From CAWDMC01 sp963803295 (lineage in GTDB: Bacteria > Acidobacteriota > Terriglobia > UBA7540), in the NCBI GenBank assembly GCA_963803295.1, contig CAWDMC010000012.1, positions 62,001 to 126,000 of the forward strand: a stretch of 64,000 nt of DNA, given 5' to 3'. The notes under the pieces were generated by a model, which had not been told where the DNA came from, did not search any database, and worked only from the letters and a program-made list of their open reading frames with translations. Shown piece by piece: positions 35,063 to 45,565 of this stretch. Positions within the stretch are counted from its first letter, which is position 1. Each line of letters starts with the position of its first letter. Made by a program: the position numbers and the translations under genes.

Positions 35063-35314
35063 GTGAAGATTCGGAACATCGTAAGAGTGCTTGAAGAGAT
35101 GAAAAGATACGTAATCTTAATCGAAGAGTCGGCAACTGGTTATTCGGCGTATTCTCCGGATCTCGATGGCTGTGTGGCTACAGGCGCCACAAAAGAGGAA
35201 GTTGAAAAAAAACATGTACGAGGCTATCGAATTTCATCTAGAAGGATTGCGAGCGGAAGGCCTCGACTTCCCGACCCACACACTTACTCGTCCTACGTTG
35301 AGGTCCATGCCTGA
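35063..35314 (+). pseudogene. Collapsed hicAB toxin-antitoxin remnant
   Basis: The GTG at 35063 reads VKIRNIVRVLEE, like the first helix of HicA toxins, and runs in frame straight into MKRYVILIEESATGYSAYSP then DLDGCVATGATKEEVEK, a HicB antitoxin start (ATG at 35099). The rest of HicA is missing. In HicB the run of eight A at 35205-35212 shifts the frame; one fewer A would give EKNMYEAIEFHLEGLRAEGL. A second shift near 35270 returns to the normal ending DPHTYSSYVEVHA. So the locus shows a deletion plus two compensating shifts. The A-run could be a sequencing error, but the second shift and the HicA loss would need other errors. Confidence 0.65.
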
Positions 35315-35329
35315 GTACTTCCGATCTTC

Positions 35330-36646
35330 ATGAACTACCAGCAAAGCCTCGCTTATCTCGACCATCTCGGGCACGAACTGCGAGGGGTAAAGTTCGAGCT
35401 GCGTTGGATCGAGAAGACACTCAGCGCGCTCGATCATCCGGAGCGCGCTTATCCGAGCGTGATCGTGGCTGGCACCAACGGCAAGGGCTCGACCTCGTCG
35501 ATCCTAGCTTCGATCCTGGAGTGCGCCGGCTATCGCACCGGACTCTACACGTCGCCGCATCTGGTACGGGTGAATGAGCGCATTCGGGTCAGCGGACTCG
35601 AGGTTGGCGATGACGATTTGGCGTGCGCGGTTGCCACTGTTGGTAAGACGGTGGACCGCCTCGTCGGCGACCACGAGCTTCCCCATCCCCTCAGCTTTTT
35701 TGAATTTCTCACTACCACCGCCTTCCTGCACTTTGCCACCGCCCGAGTCGATTTCGCCGTGCTCGAAGTAGGAATGGGGGGGCGGCTCGATGCCACCAAT
35801 GTCGTCTCACCACGCCTGGCCGTGATCACCAACGTGGAACTCGACCACATGGAGCATCTCGGCACGACGCACGCTGCCATCGCCCGGGAAAAGGCTGGGG
35901 TCATCAAACCCGGCCGGCCCGTGTTGTCGTATTGCGAGCATCCGGATGCGGTCAAGGTTGTGGAGCGGCAGGCGCAAGAAGTGGGGGCGACCCTACTGGA
36001 TCTGCCGCGCTCGACCAATGTTTCGAATCTCCGCAGAGAAGGGGGACGCGCCCGGTTCGATGTGGTGCTCAATGGCGACCGTCTAACCGGCTTGACGTCG
36101 CCCTTCCGCGGTGATTTTCAGCTGAAAAACACTGTCACGGCGGTAGCGGCAGCTTGGCGGCTTGCCCGTGAAGGCTTCAATATTAGCCCGGCGGCCATCG
36201 TGGAAGGCGTGAAAAAAGCAAGCTGGCCGGGACGCCTTGAGGCTGTGGATGAGCGCCCTCTCACCTTGCTTGATGGGGCCCATAATCCCGCGGCGGCTCG
36301 CGAGATCGCCGCATTTGCGCGCCAGGAGTGGGCGGGACGCCGACTACGCCTGGTCTACGCTTCCATGCGCGACAAGGAGATTGGCGAAATCAGTGCGATA
36401 CTGTTTCCGCTCGCGCACGCCGTTTACCTGACGCAGCCAACGCAGGCCCGTGCCGCGCGGCCTGGGGAAATTTTGGCGGCAGCGCGCCTACGGCCGGAGC
36501 GCGTGCTGCTCGAGCCGGATCCGGCTCGAGCTCTGAACGCCGCGCGCCAGGCAAGCCATCGAGAAGATGTGGTTTTGGCCTGCGGTTCGCTCTTCCTGGT
36601 TGGGGCTTTGAAGGCAGCGCTGAAGATGGCTGCGGAGACATCTTGA
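35330..36646 (+). CDS. folC: Folylpolyglutamate synthase / dihydrofolate synthase
   Basis: Adds glutamate to (dihydro)folates. It has 438 residues, a Mur-ligase-like ATPase: P-loop VAGTNGKGSTSSILASIL at about residue 46, TSPHLVRVNERIRVSG, EVGMGGRLDATNVV, ITNVELDHMEHLG, and the C-terminal LLDGAHNPAAAREIA. The carbamylated-lysine region REKAGVIKPGRPV is conserved. It starts 15 bases after the hicAB remnant stop. Confidence 0.94.
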   Translation: MNYQQSLAYLDHLGHELRGVKFELRWIEKTLSALDHPERAYPSVIVAGTNGKGSTSSILASILECAGYRTGLYTSPHLVRVNERIRVSGLEVGDDDLACAVATVGKTVDRLVGDHELPHPLSFFEFLTTTAFLHFATARVDFAVLEVGMGGRLDATNVVSPRLAVITNVELDHMEHLGTTHAAIAREKAGVIKPGRPVLSYCEHPDAVKVVERQAQEVGATLLDLPRSTNVSNLRREGGRARFDVVLNGDRLTGLTSPFRGDFQLKNTVTAVAAAWRLAREGFNISPAAIVEGVKKASWPGRLEAVDERPLTLLDGAHNPAAAREIAAFARQEWAGRRLRLVYASMRDKEIGEISAILFPLAHAVYLTQPTQARAARPGEILAAARLRPERVLLEPDPARALNAARQASHREDVVLACGSLFLVGALKAALKMAAETS

Positions 36647-36789
36647 GAAATTGACTGACGCCGCGCTGAGCGAGTTCTGCGGGAACATGCCGATAAGGGC
36701 TTGTGGTCGCGCCCTCTACCAGTGGCCAAACAGGTCCGCGCCAGATCAATGTGGCCTGGCCATCCTGGCCATGTTCATGGGAAAGCTCG

Positions 36790-37605
36790 ATGGCAGCAGC
36801 GCGAATCACAGCCAGGGACAAGCGACGGAACCTTGAGCTATCGCCTACCGGCGCCGAGCATCGCGGCGTCGCTTACTACCTCAGTTATGCGCGATCCCTC
36901 GTCTTTACCGACCCGCTGATTTACTTTTACACGGTGGTCTGCGGAACCTTCTCTATTCTCGGCTCGTTCTTTGACAGCGACGGGCGGTGGCAGCACTTCT
37001 GGGTGCGGACGTGGTCATGGCTGATTCTGAAGACCAGCGGTGTCGAGGTGCGGGTGGAGGGTCTGGAGCACCTGGATCCCGGACGCACTGCAGTGTACTG
37101 TGTGAACCATCCCAGCGCCATGGATATCCCTATCCTGTTAGTGCACTTGCCGCTGCAGTTCCGCTTCCTGGCCAAGCATGAGCTGTTCAATTGGCCGTTT
37201 GTGGGCTGGCATTTGCGCCGTTCCGGACACATCTCGGTAAAGCGGGGCCGCCCCCGCGAGGCGATGAAGAGCTTCGAAGAGGCGGCCGCCAAGATCCGTT
37301 CGGGCGTGCCGCTGGTGACCTTCCCCGAGGGAACCCGCAGCCGGCTGGGCGAGATGCTTCCCTTCAAGGCCGGTTCATTCTACTTGGCGATTCTGGCAGG
37401 CGTTCCCGTGGTTCCGATCACGCTCAACGGCACCCGCTACGTGCATGAACCGCACAAGTATCATGTGCGGGCGGGGCAGACGGAGATGATTATCCACGAG
37501 CCGATCCCGACCGAAGGCATGAATGTCCACGATGCGAACACGCTCTCGGACCAGGTGAAAGAGAAGATCGCGTCCAGGATATGGCCACTGAGCGGAAAGA
37601 ATTAG
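36790..37605 (+). CDS. 1-acyl-sn-glycerol-3-phosphate acyltransferase
   Basis: PlsC-family acyltransferase making phosphatidic acid from lysophosphatidic acid at the membrane. From the ATG at 36790 (GGGAAA site) it has 271 residues. Two hydrophobic stretches come early (about residues 34-55), then the catalytic NHPSAMD block with His107, the second block GHISVKRGRPREAM, FPEGTRSRLG at residue 178, and PVVPITLNGTRY. A longer frame starts at 36703, but the extension is low complexity and overlaps the folC 3' flank. Confidence 0.9.
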   Translation: MAAARITARDKRRNLELSPTGAEHRGVAYYLSYARSLVFTDPLIYFYTVVCGTFSILGSFFDSDGRWQHFWVRTWSWLILKTSGVEVRVEGLEHLDPGRTAVYCVNHPSAMDIPILLVHLPLQFRFLAKHELFNWPFVGWHLRRSGHISVKRGRPREAMKSFEEAAAKIRSGVPLVTFPEGTRSRLGEMLPFKAGSFYLAILAGVPVVPITLNGTRYVHEPHKYHVRAGQTEMIIHEPIPTEGMNVHDANTLSDQVKEKIASRIWPLSGKN

Positions 37606-37624
37606 ATACACAACGGTCGCATCC

Positions 37625-38389
37625 ATGCAAATTGATTTCGATAGCCAAATTGCAGTCATCACCGGAGGATCCCGCGGCATTGGCGCGGCCACGGTTAAAG
37701 CCTTTGCGGAAGCCGGCGCGCGAGTTGTTTTCAGCTATCGGCGGGACTCCAAGTCAGCGAATGCTCTCATCCGCCAGATCAATGCTCCGGATCGAATCAG
37801 GGCTGTGCGGGCCAATGTCGCGAGCATGGCCGACGCCAAGGCATTGATTGGCACAGCCATAAGGGATTTTGGACGGCTGGACATCCTGGTGGCGAATGCC
37901 GGAGTCTGGAATCCCGATTTGGCGCCGATTGAGCGGCTTACCGAGAAACAATGGGAGGAGATGATCGCGGTGAACCTGAAGGGCGTTTATTCGGTAATCC
38001 GTCAGGCCGTGCCCCATATGATCAAACGAAAGCAAGGTGCGATCATCGCCATTTCTTCCACCGCGGGCCAACGAGGCGAGGCTTTTCACAGCCACTACGC
38101 GGCGGCAAAAGGCGGGATCATCAGCATGGTCAAAGGACTTTCGACTGAGCTCGCGCCGCACAACATTCGAGTAAATTGTGTCGCGCCAGGCTGGGTCGAC
38201 ACCGATATGGCGGCCTCCGTGACCGGCGATCCTGAGACCTTGCGCAAGAAAATTGCAGTCATTCCGTTGGGCCGGTTCGGGCGTCCGGAAGAAATCGCCT
38301 GGCCGATCCTATTCCTAGCATCGAAAATGGCATCCTATATGACGGGCGAAATTATGAACGTGAATGGAGGCAGTGTCCTGTGTGGATAG
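37625..38389 (+). CDS. Short-chain dehydrogenase/reductase (FabG-like)
   Basis: NAD(P)-dependent oxidoreductase of 254 residues with the classical SDR fold. The nucleotide loop is ITGGSRGIGAATVKAFAEAG, then DILVANAGVWN, IIAISSTAGQRG (Ser), Tyr158 and Lys162 in HYAAAKGG, and VAPGWVDTDM. It could be a FabG paralogue or act on another alcohol; sequence cannot decide. The GTG start of the next gene overlaps its last 10 bases, so the two are probably cotranscribed. Confidence 0.85.
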   Translation: MQIDFDSQIAVITGGSRGIGAATVKAFAEAGARVVFSYRRDSKSANALIRQINAPDRIRAVRANVASMADAKALIGTAIRDFGRLDILVANAGVWNPDLAPIERLTEKQWEEMIAVNLKGVYSVIRQAVPHMIKRKQGAIIAISSTAGQRGEAFHSHYAAAKGGIISMVKGLSTELAPHNIRVNCVAPGWVDTDMAASVTGDPETLRKKIAVIPLGRFGRPEEIAWPILFLASKMASYMTGEIMNVNGGSVLCG

Positions 38390-39219
38390 GTAGAGGCAGC
38401 AAGCGTCAGAGAGCTTGGCGCGGGACTGCCTCGACCGCCGGCGGGATCGCGGTTACGTGCGCTCTTTTGAATATGACCTGGGCAGCCGCTCAGAATCAGG
38501 CTCCCCTGCCCGCCACTCCAGCCCAAGCGGTGCGGCCGTCAATCATCGATCCAAAAGCCAGGCAGACCCTCGATCAATGCTTAGCCGCGCTAGGTGGCCC
38601 AGCGTTCCTGAGCTTCAAGACGCTTACCACCCGGGGCCGAATGTTCACGATCTCGGACGAGACCACGACCGGCTTGGCACCGTTCCAGAACTGGATGCAG
38701 TACCCCGACAAGCGGCGTATCTCCTACGGCAAAAGCAAACCCGTGGTGGCGGTTTTCTCCGGCAACGAAGGATGGGAAATCGATCAATACGGCGTCATGG
38801 CTTTGGCGGTAGAGGAGGTCAGGCGCTGGGCTCAATCGAACCGCTACAGCCTGGAGAACCTGCTGCGATTGCGCATCAACGAGCCTGGCATTCTGGTTCA
38901 GCCTGCCGGTGTGGATTTTATTGAGAATAGGGCGGTCACTCTCCTCGATGTTATCGACGCCCGTCAAACCCACATTAGGATTTATCTGGATAAAAAGTCT
39001 CTCCTGCCGTCCCGGATCAGTTATCGGCTGGCGAATCCTAAGACCGGCGATCAGGACGAGTACGCGGATGGCTATTCGGACTATCAGACCTTCGGAGGGA
39101 TCTCGACGCCGATGCACATCACTCGCTTCCTTAATGACGAACGGGTCTCTGAGATTTTCCGTAATACAGCGCAATATAACGAAGAGTACCCGCCCAGCTA
39201 TTTCGAGCAGCCGAAATAA
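38380..39219 (+). CDS. Secreted LolA-like protein
   Basis: 279 residues from the GTG at 38380. A signal-peptide-like N-terminus (about residues 15-37, ending WAAAQNQA) is followed by a domain with repeated beta-strands: TLTTRGRMFTISDETTTG, VVAVFSGNEGWEID, TLLDVIDARQTHIRIYLDKK and SYRLANPKTGDQDEYADGYS. This pattern is typical of LolA-like periplasmic or outer-membrane lipoprotein-sorting folds found in many acidobacterial proteins. Substrate unknown. Confidence 0.6.
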   Translation: MWIGRGSKRQRAWRGTASTAGGIAVTCALLNMTWAAAQNQAPLPATPAQAVRPSIIDPKARQTLDQCLAALGGPAFLSFKTLTTRGRMFTISDETTTGLAPFQNWMQYPDKRRISYGKSKPVVAVFSGNEGWEIDQYGVMALAVEEVRRWAQSNRYSLENLLRLRINEPGILVQPAGVDFIENRAVTLLDVIDARQTHIRIYLDKKSLLPSRISYRLANPKTGDQDEYADGYSDYQTFGGISTPMHITRFLNDERVSEIFRNTAQYNEEYPPSYFEQPK

Positions 39220-39336
39220 CACCCGACGGTTAACTGCGAACCTATTCTCTTCAAGGTTCACCGTGGGAACCAAATCTTCTCCCGAAGGTCTGAATCGCAT
39301 ACGCGCCGGGCGTTCTGGTGATAGGATTGAGGATTG

Positions 39337-39879
39337 GTGAATAGAGGACAACACATTCGCAGTACCACGATCCTGGCTGTCCGCCGTGGGGGCAAACTGG
39401 CACTGGCCGGTGACGGTCAGGTGACCATGGGCGAAAACGTCGTCAAAGCAAAGGCTCGGAAAATCCGCCGGCTATACAATGACAAGATCGTGGCGGGATT
39501 CGCGGGCTCCACTGCCGATGCGCTTTCACTGTTCGCCCGTTTCGAACAGAAGCTCGATGAGTATCACGGAAACCTTAGCCGATCCGTAGTGGAACTGGCT
39601 AAGGACTGGCGCACCGATCGCGCCCTGCGTCACCTGGAAGCGCTTCTGCTGGTGGCGGATGACAAGGTGACCTACCTGGTCAGCGGCAACGGCGACGTGA
39701 TTGAGCCCGATGATGGCATTGTGGCCATCGGCTCGGGAGGCCCCTACGCGCTGGCCGCGGCGCGCGCTCTGGCCAAACACACCCAGATGAGCGCTCGCGA
39801 GATCGCGGAGGAAGCCATGCAATTGGCGGGTCAGCTCTGCATCTATACCAATGAGCAGATCATGGTCGAGGAAATTTAA
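39337..39879 (+). CDS. hslV: ATP-dependent protease HslV subunit
   Basis: Proteolytic core of the HslUV (ClpQY) protease. It has 180 residues from the GTG at 39337 (GAGG 4 bases ahead); a TTG at 39334 is an alternative. The mature enzyme begins at the Thr of TTILAVRRGGKLALAGDGQV after a 9-residue propeptide, and the GDGQVTMG active-site region is intact. The C-terminal YTNEQIMVEEI fits the family. It forms an operon with hslU 82 bases downstream. Confidence 0.95.
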   Translation: MNRGQHIRSTTILAVRRGGKLALAGDGQVTMGENVVKAKARKIRRLYNDKIVAGFAGSTADALSLFARFEQKLDEYHGNLSRSVVELAKDWRTDRALRHLEALLLVADDKVTYLVSGNGDVIEPDDGIVAIGSGGPYALAAARALAKHTQMSAREIAEEAMQLAGQLCIYTNEQIMVEEI

Positions 39880-39961
39880 TAAGTTCAAGAGCCCGGCGTC
39901 TGGAGTCAGGACTCGCTCCGCGCCGTGCCGAGTCTGGATCCCAAATTGAGAGATCGTATTC

Positions 39962-41373
<1,412 letters not shown>

Positions 41374-41377
<4 letters not shown>

Positions 41378-42456
41378 GGCAACCCTGGTACTCGCTGGCC
41401 GCCCTGAGCGCCGTGATGCTGCTCGCCGGCTGCGCAGCCGTTTCCCCGCCCAAGCCGCCACGCATCGAGAAGCCGCAGGCAGTGAAGGACCTTTCCGTTA
41501 CCCAGGTTGGCCCTACGCTTCGAATCGCCTTCACCCCACCGTCGCTCGCGATGGATGGCGAAGGGATCACTAAACCGCTTGAAATCGAAATCTTGCGGGC
41601 TGTAAATCCAGCCACCTCATCCCAAAAGCAGAATCCTTTGCCCGTGTTAGCACCCTGGATCACCTTGGCTTCCGCCGAGTTGGCCCACCACCCCGAAGGC
41701 CAGGAAATAAAGCAGGAAAAGCAACTCACGCCGGATGAGTTTCGTCGCTCAGTGGGATCGACGTTTATTTTTGAAGTGCGATCGCTGACGCGTGCCTTTC
41801 GCGGCAGACCCGTCTCGAGCAATCCGTCCAATGAAGCTCAAGTGCGGATCCTCGATGTTTCGGGGCCTGTACTGAGTCTGCAGGTTCGGACCACAGAGCA
41901 CGCGCTCGATCTCACTTGGGCAGCACCGCAGACCACCCTGACCGGAACGCCGATCGCTAACCTCGACACTTACCGTGTTTACAGGAGCGAAACGGGGCCG
42001 CCGGAATCGTTCCGGCCGATCGGGGTAACCGGGGAAACTCATTACCGCGATCGGCAGTTCGAGTTCGGCGATACCTACTACTATCGCGTGCGGGCCGTTT
42101 TCAAGGAGGACGGGCAGGTGGCGGAAAGCGAGAGTTCGGCCACCGTTAAGATCGTTCCGCTTGATACCTTTCCGCCTGCCGCTCCCGTTGGCCTCGCGGC
42201 CGTCTATACCTCAAATGCCATCGAACTGATTTGGACCAGCAATACCGAGCCTGACCTTAGCGGCTACAATGTGTATCGTCGCGAGGCCAGTGGGAACGGA
42301 AGCAGCGAGAAGCTGAACCAAGCTCTCCTGCCGACGCCGCTCTATCGCGACGCCACCGTAGCAGTGAATCACCAATACGTCTACTGGGTCACGGCGGTGG
42401 ATCGGGCCCATAACGAGAGCGCTCGCTCAGAGGCAGTGACTGTGGAATCACAGTAG
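41374..42456 (+). CDS. Lipoprotein with two fibronectin type III domains
   Basis: 360 residues from the GTG at 41374, overlapping the hslU stop by 4 bases. A lipobox LLAGC (Cys near residue 20) predicts a lipoprotein exported by Sec. Two FN3-like repeats follow: LDLTWAAPQTTLTGTPIANL with YYYRVRAV, and IELIWTSNTEPDLSGYNVYR with YVYWVTAVD. Its presence behind hslVU on the same mRNA suggests shared transcription, but the function is unknown. Confidence 0.75.
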
Positions 42457-42515
42457 CGCTGGAGCTATATTTGGACCAGGTCGTAAGGAAACGGCGGATC
42501 AGAAAACGCCAGGCA

Positions 42516-43019
42516 CTACCTGCTGGCGGGCAATCCGCCCGCGCGCCGGGGAATCCACCTGGCAAAAAACTGCTTAAAACTCTCGTCGTCCAGACCTCTG
42601 GCGTCCGCAAACTGGCCCTGGTCCTGGGCGTAGAGGAGCTTGCCGTGCGAGTCGAGGATCGCCAAGGCCGGAATTCCATGCTTGATAGGCACGTGATATT
42701 TCTCAGCGATGTCGCGGTTTTTGTCGAACCTACCAACATCGACGTGAACCACAACGTAGTTCCTCTGGATCAGCGAGGCGAGCTCGGGCTTATGCATTTG
42801 CATGTCGAGAGCGTGGCAGTCTCCGCACCAGTTGGCGCCAAAATCAAGCACGATATTCTTCTGGCTGCGCGCAGCCTCGGTGATGGCAGCCTGAATCAGT
42901 TTGCTCGAATCCGCGTGTTCATCGTAGATCGGAGCTGCGCCGGATTCGGCACCCAGAATGCCAACGGAAACGGCGGCGATGGCAAGCAATGTGAGATGCA
43001 GGCGGTGGCTTGGAATCAT
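42516..43019 (-). CDS. Exported thioredoxin-like protein
   Basis: From the ATG at 43019 (GAGGGAG 6 bases ahead): about 167 residues. A signal peptide (residues 1-28, IPSHRLHLTLLAIAAVSVGI) is followed by a thioredoxin fold with WCGDCHALDMQMHKPELA, an active-site CxxC of the CGDC type, and HGIPALAILDSHGKLLYAQD with the cis-Pro. It likely works as a periplasmic disulfide reductant. It diverges from the two-component system, 314 bases away; the 11-bp array lies between them. Confidence 0.8.
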   Translation of the reverse strand: MIPSHRLHLTLLAIAAVSVGILGAESGAAPIYDEHADSSKLIQAAITEAARSQKNIVLDFGANWCGDCHALDMQMHKPELASLIQRNYVVVHVDVGRFDKNRDIAEKYHVPIKHGIPALAILDSHGKLLYAQDQGQFADARGLDDESFKQFFARWIPRRAGGLPASR

Positions 43020-43120
43020 ACACATCTCCCTCGGTACCATCATAGTCCGTTTCCAGGCTGATTCGGACGGCAAAAGCTCCCGGCTGCGGACTTAATGAGC
43101 CGCCTTCACAGGAACCGAAT

Positions 43121-43174
43121 TCCCGCAAGATCCCGCTCGAATCCCGCTGGTTTTCCGCTCTTTTCCCGCTCGAC
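43121..43174. repeat. 11-bp-periodic array of TCCCGCT units
   Basis: Five units start at 43121, 43131, 43142, 43153 and 43164 (TCCCGCAAGA, TCCCGCTCGAA, TCCCGCTGGTT, TTCCGCTCTTT, TCCCGCTCGAC). Spacing is 10, 11, 11, 11 bases, near one helical turn, so all units face one side of the DNA. The period is not a multiple of three, so this is not a protein repeat. It sits upstream of a sensor kinase gene and of the divergent thioredoxin-like gene. Confidence 0.7.
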
Positions 43175-43266
43175 TTCGCCCGGTGAGCTCGTTCAAGGAT
43201 CCGGGTATGGCGGGCGCGTCCTTGGCGCCAACTCCGCTCTTTGGCGGCTTTGGCTGCAATCAGGGT

Positions 43267-43295
43267 TTCACTCCTGCCGCATTACCGCTTATACT
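43267..43295 (+). promoter_or_regulatory. Candidate promoter of the two-component operon
   Basis: TTCACT, 17 bases, TATACT ending at 43295, 38 bases before the kinase ATG. The -35 box is weak, which would suit a promoter that needs an activator bound at the array about 100 bases upstream. Confidence 0.4.
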
Positions 43296-43332
43296 TTAAC
43301 CGACCAGGGGACTGGCTGATCGCGATACGCAA

Positions 43333-44781
43333 ATGGCGGCTACAGATTCCCAAGCTGAGGTTTTGAAGCAGATCCCATCGCCTTTTGGGCGGCTGTGGGT
43401 GGGCCTCTGCATCATTTTATCGATTTTCGTGGTATTCGCGATTTATACGACCCACGAGGTGCGTGGACTTGAGGATCTGCAGGTCAACGTGGTGCAGAAG
43501 AACCGCAAAGATTCGCTGCAATTGCTGCGGCTGCAGAACGATGCCTACGGGTTAGGCGGCTCGATGAGGGACATGAGTCTTGGGCGCACCCGTTATCCTA
43601 TCCGCGACTGGCGGGCCGAATTTGTGCGTCTCCGGGCGGACATGGACGACGCTTTGCGGTTAGAGGGTCAATACGGAGCCTCCACCTCCGACACCCGAAC
43701 GATGGCCAATGATAAGCGAACGCAATTGCGCGGCGCGTTGGCGGATTTCTGGCAGATCGCCGACCAGGTTTTCGCGCTCGCTGATCAGGGCAACGAAAGC
43801 GGGGCTCGCCGGCTGATAGATGGCGAGCTCGAGAGCAAACGGGCTGTGGTCTCTGAAATCGTGGCGCGTCTGCTTTATATCAACGACCAAACGCAAGCCC
43901 AAGCCGCGGAGCGCATTAGCGCCGTCTACGGGAGTGTGAAGCGCGACATTCTGCTGGTGGTGGCAATGCTCTTTCTCCTGGCATCGGTCACCGGGTATTA
44001 CACGTTCGAGGCGAATCGCAAGACTTTCGCCAAGCTTCAGCATCTGGCCGAACAGCTTCAGTATCATTCCGAAGAGCTGCGCAAACTTTCGTGGAAACTG
44101 ATTGAAGTGCAGGAAGACACCCTGCGGCGCGTGGCACGCGACCTGCACGATGAATTCGGACAGATCCTGACGGCGATCGGAACCATGCTTGGCCGGACCA
44201 GCCGCAAGGCTGCCGCCGGCGGACCCCCGGTTGATCCTGCCTTAATCCAGGATCTGCAGGAGGTGCATCAGATCGTGCATAATACTCTGCAGACGGTGCG
44301 CGATCAGTCGCAGATGTTCCGCCCGGCGATTCTCGACGATTTCGGACTGGAGCAGACGATCGAGTGGTTCATCAAGCAGTTCTCCCGTCAGACCGGCATT
44401 CGGGTTGATTTCGACCTCGACCTTCGTGACGTCTCCATCCCGCCCGAGGAGGCTATTCACCTCTATCGTATTGTTCAGGAAGCACTTAATAATGTAGCCC
44501 GGCACTCCAAAGCGCAGGAGGCCAAGGTAATCATGGCGGAGGCCGAGGGCGAGTTGCACCTGCAGATTGAGGATCACGGTGTAGGATTCGCGCACAACGG
44601 CGGCAACAGCCGCGCCCCTGGCGACGGCGTGGGCGTGATGGGCATGCGCGAGCGCGCCGAACATTTGAACGGGTCGCTCAGCATCCAGTCGTCGCCTGGG
44701 CGGGGAACGCTGGTCAGGGTTAGAGTGCCGGTGAAAGCAGAGGACAAAAAAGGGGGTAGAGAGTCGGGCCTAGCAGGTTGA
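43333..44781 (+). CDS. Sensor histidine kinase, NarL/LiaS-type (HisKA_3)
   Basis: 482 residues. The N-terminal transmembrane segment (about residues 19-41, LWVGLCIILSIFVVFAIYTT) and a second near residues 200-222 flank a four-helix sensor domain of about 160 residues with VQKNRKDSLQLLRLQN. The HisKA_3 box RRVARDLHDEFGQILTAIG holds phospho-accepting His272; the HATPase has ALNNVARHSKAQEA (N box), EDHGVGFAHNGG (G1) and GVMGMRERAEHL (G2). Ligand unknown. It is followed after 33 bases by the response-regulator gene. Confidence 0.9.
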   Translation: MAATDSQAEVLKQIPSPFGRLWVGLCIILSIFVVFAIYTTHEVRGLEDLQVNVVQKNRKDSLQLLRLQNDAYGLGGSMRDMSLGRTRYPIRDWRAEFVRLRADMDDALRLEGQYGASTSDTRTMANDKRTQLRGALADFWQIADQVFALADQGNESGARRLIDGELESKRAVVSEIVARLLYINDQTQAQAAERISAVYGSVKRDILLVVAMLFLLASVTGYYTFEANRKTFAKLQHLAEQLQYHSEELRKLSWKLIEVQEDTLRRVARDLHDEFGQILTAIGTMLGRTSRKAAAGGPPVDPALIQDLQEVHQIVHNTLQTVRDQSQMFRPAILDDFGLEQTIEWFIKQFSRQTGIRVDFDLDLRDVSIPPEEAIHLYRIVQEALNNVARHSKAQEAKVIMAEAEGELHLQIEDHGVGFAHNGGNSRAPGDGVGVMGMRERAEHLNGSLSIQSSPGRGTLVRVRVPVKAEDKKGGRESGLAG

Positions 44782-44814
44782 GGAAGACCTCATAACTCAG
44801 GCTCCAAACTCCGG

Positions 44815-45495
44815 ATGAACATGGCTGAATCAACACAGGCGAAGAAAGTTCGCGTTCTGCTGGCCGAAGACCACACGCTGGTGCGGCAGGGGTTCCGGCG
44901 CATGCTCGAGGACGACTCCCGCATCGCGGTGGTGGGTGAAGCCAGCACCGGCCTCACCGCTATCGAACAGGCCAAAAGCCTCAAGCCCGACGTGGTAGTA
45001 ATGGATGTTTCCATGCCAGACTTGAGTGGTATCGAGGCGACCGCCGAAATCCTGAAGTCGAGCCCCGATACGAAAGTGCTCATCCTGAGCATGTATTCAA
45101 ACCCCGCCTACATCCGCAAGGCGTTTGAAGTGGGCGCCAAGGGGTATATTCTCAAGGACGCCATCGAGGTCGATCTCATCCAGGCGGTGATGGCTGTAGC
45201 CCAGGGTGGAGGCTACATGAGTCCGGCCATCTCCAACCTGCTGATCGACGCCTTGAAGAGCGGCAACCTGCAGGATGCGGGCTCCGACGCCTATGACCGT
45301 CTGACGCTGCGCGAGAAAGAAGTGCTGCAACTGATTGCCGAGGGCAAGTCGAACAAAGAGATTGCGGTGCTGCTCGACATCAGCGCCAACACGGTGGCTG
45401 TCCATCGAGCCCGCATGATGGAAACCCTCGGGATCCACCGGACGGCGGAGTTGGTGCTGTATGCGGTGAGAAAGGGATTAGTCCAGCCGCATTAA
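44815..45495 (+). CDS. Response regulator, NarL/LuxR family
   Basis: 226 residues: a receiver domain with phospho-acceptor Asp64 in DVVVMDVSMPDL, the acidic pair in LLAEDHTLVRQG, and Lys in AKGYILKDAIEVDLI; then a LuxR HTH, LTLREKEVLQLIAEGKSNKE with IAVLLDISANTVAVHRARMM. The 5' end may start at the ATG at 44821. Partner of the kinase directly upstream; the phased array could be its own operator (inferred). Confidence 0.92.
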   Translation: MNMAESTQAKKVRVLLAEDHTLVRQGFRRMLEDDSRIAVVGEASTGLTAIEQAKSLKPDVVVMDVSMPDLSGIEATAEILKSSPDTKVLILSMYSNPAYIRKAFEVGAKGYILKDAIEVDLIQAVMAVAQGGGYMSPAISNLLIDALKSGNLQDAGSDAYDRLTLREKEVLQLIAEGKSNKEIAVLLDISANTVAVHRARMMETLGIHRTAELVLYAVRKGLVQPH

Positions 45496-45565
45496 ACGGT
45501 CGTACACGCCGAATAGTGCCGGCTATTCCCCTCCTTGGTTTAGAAGGGGTTCAGGAGAGGTCCTA

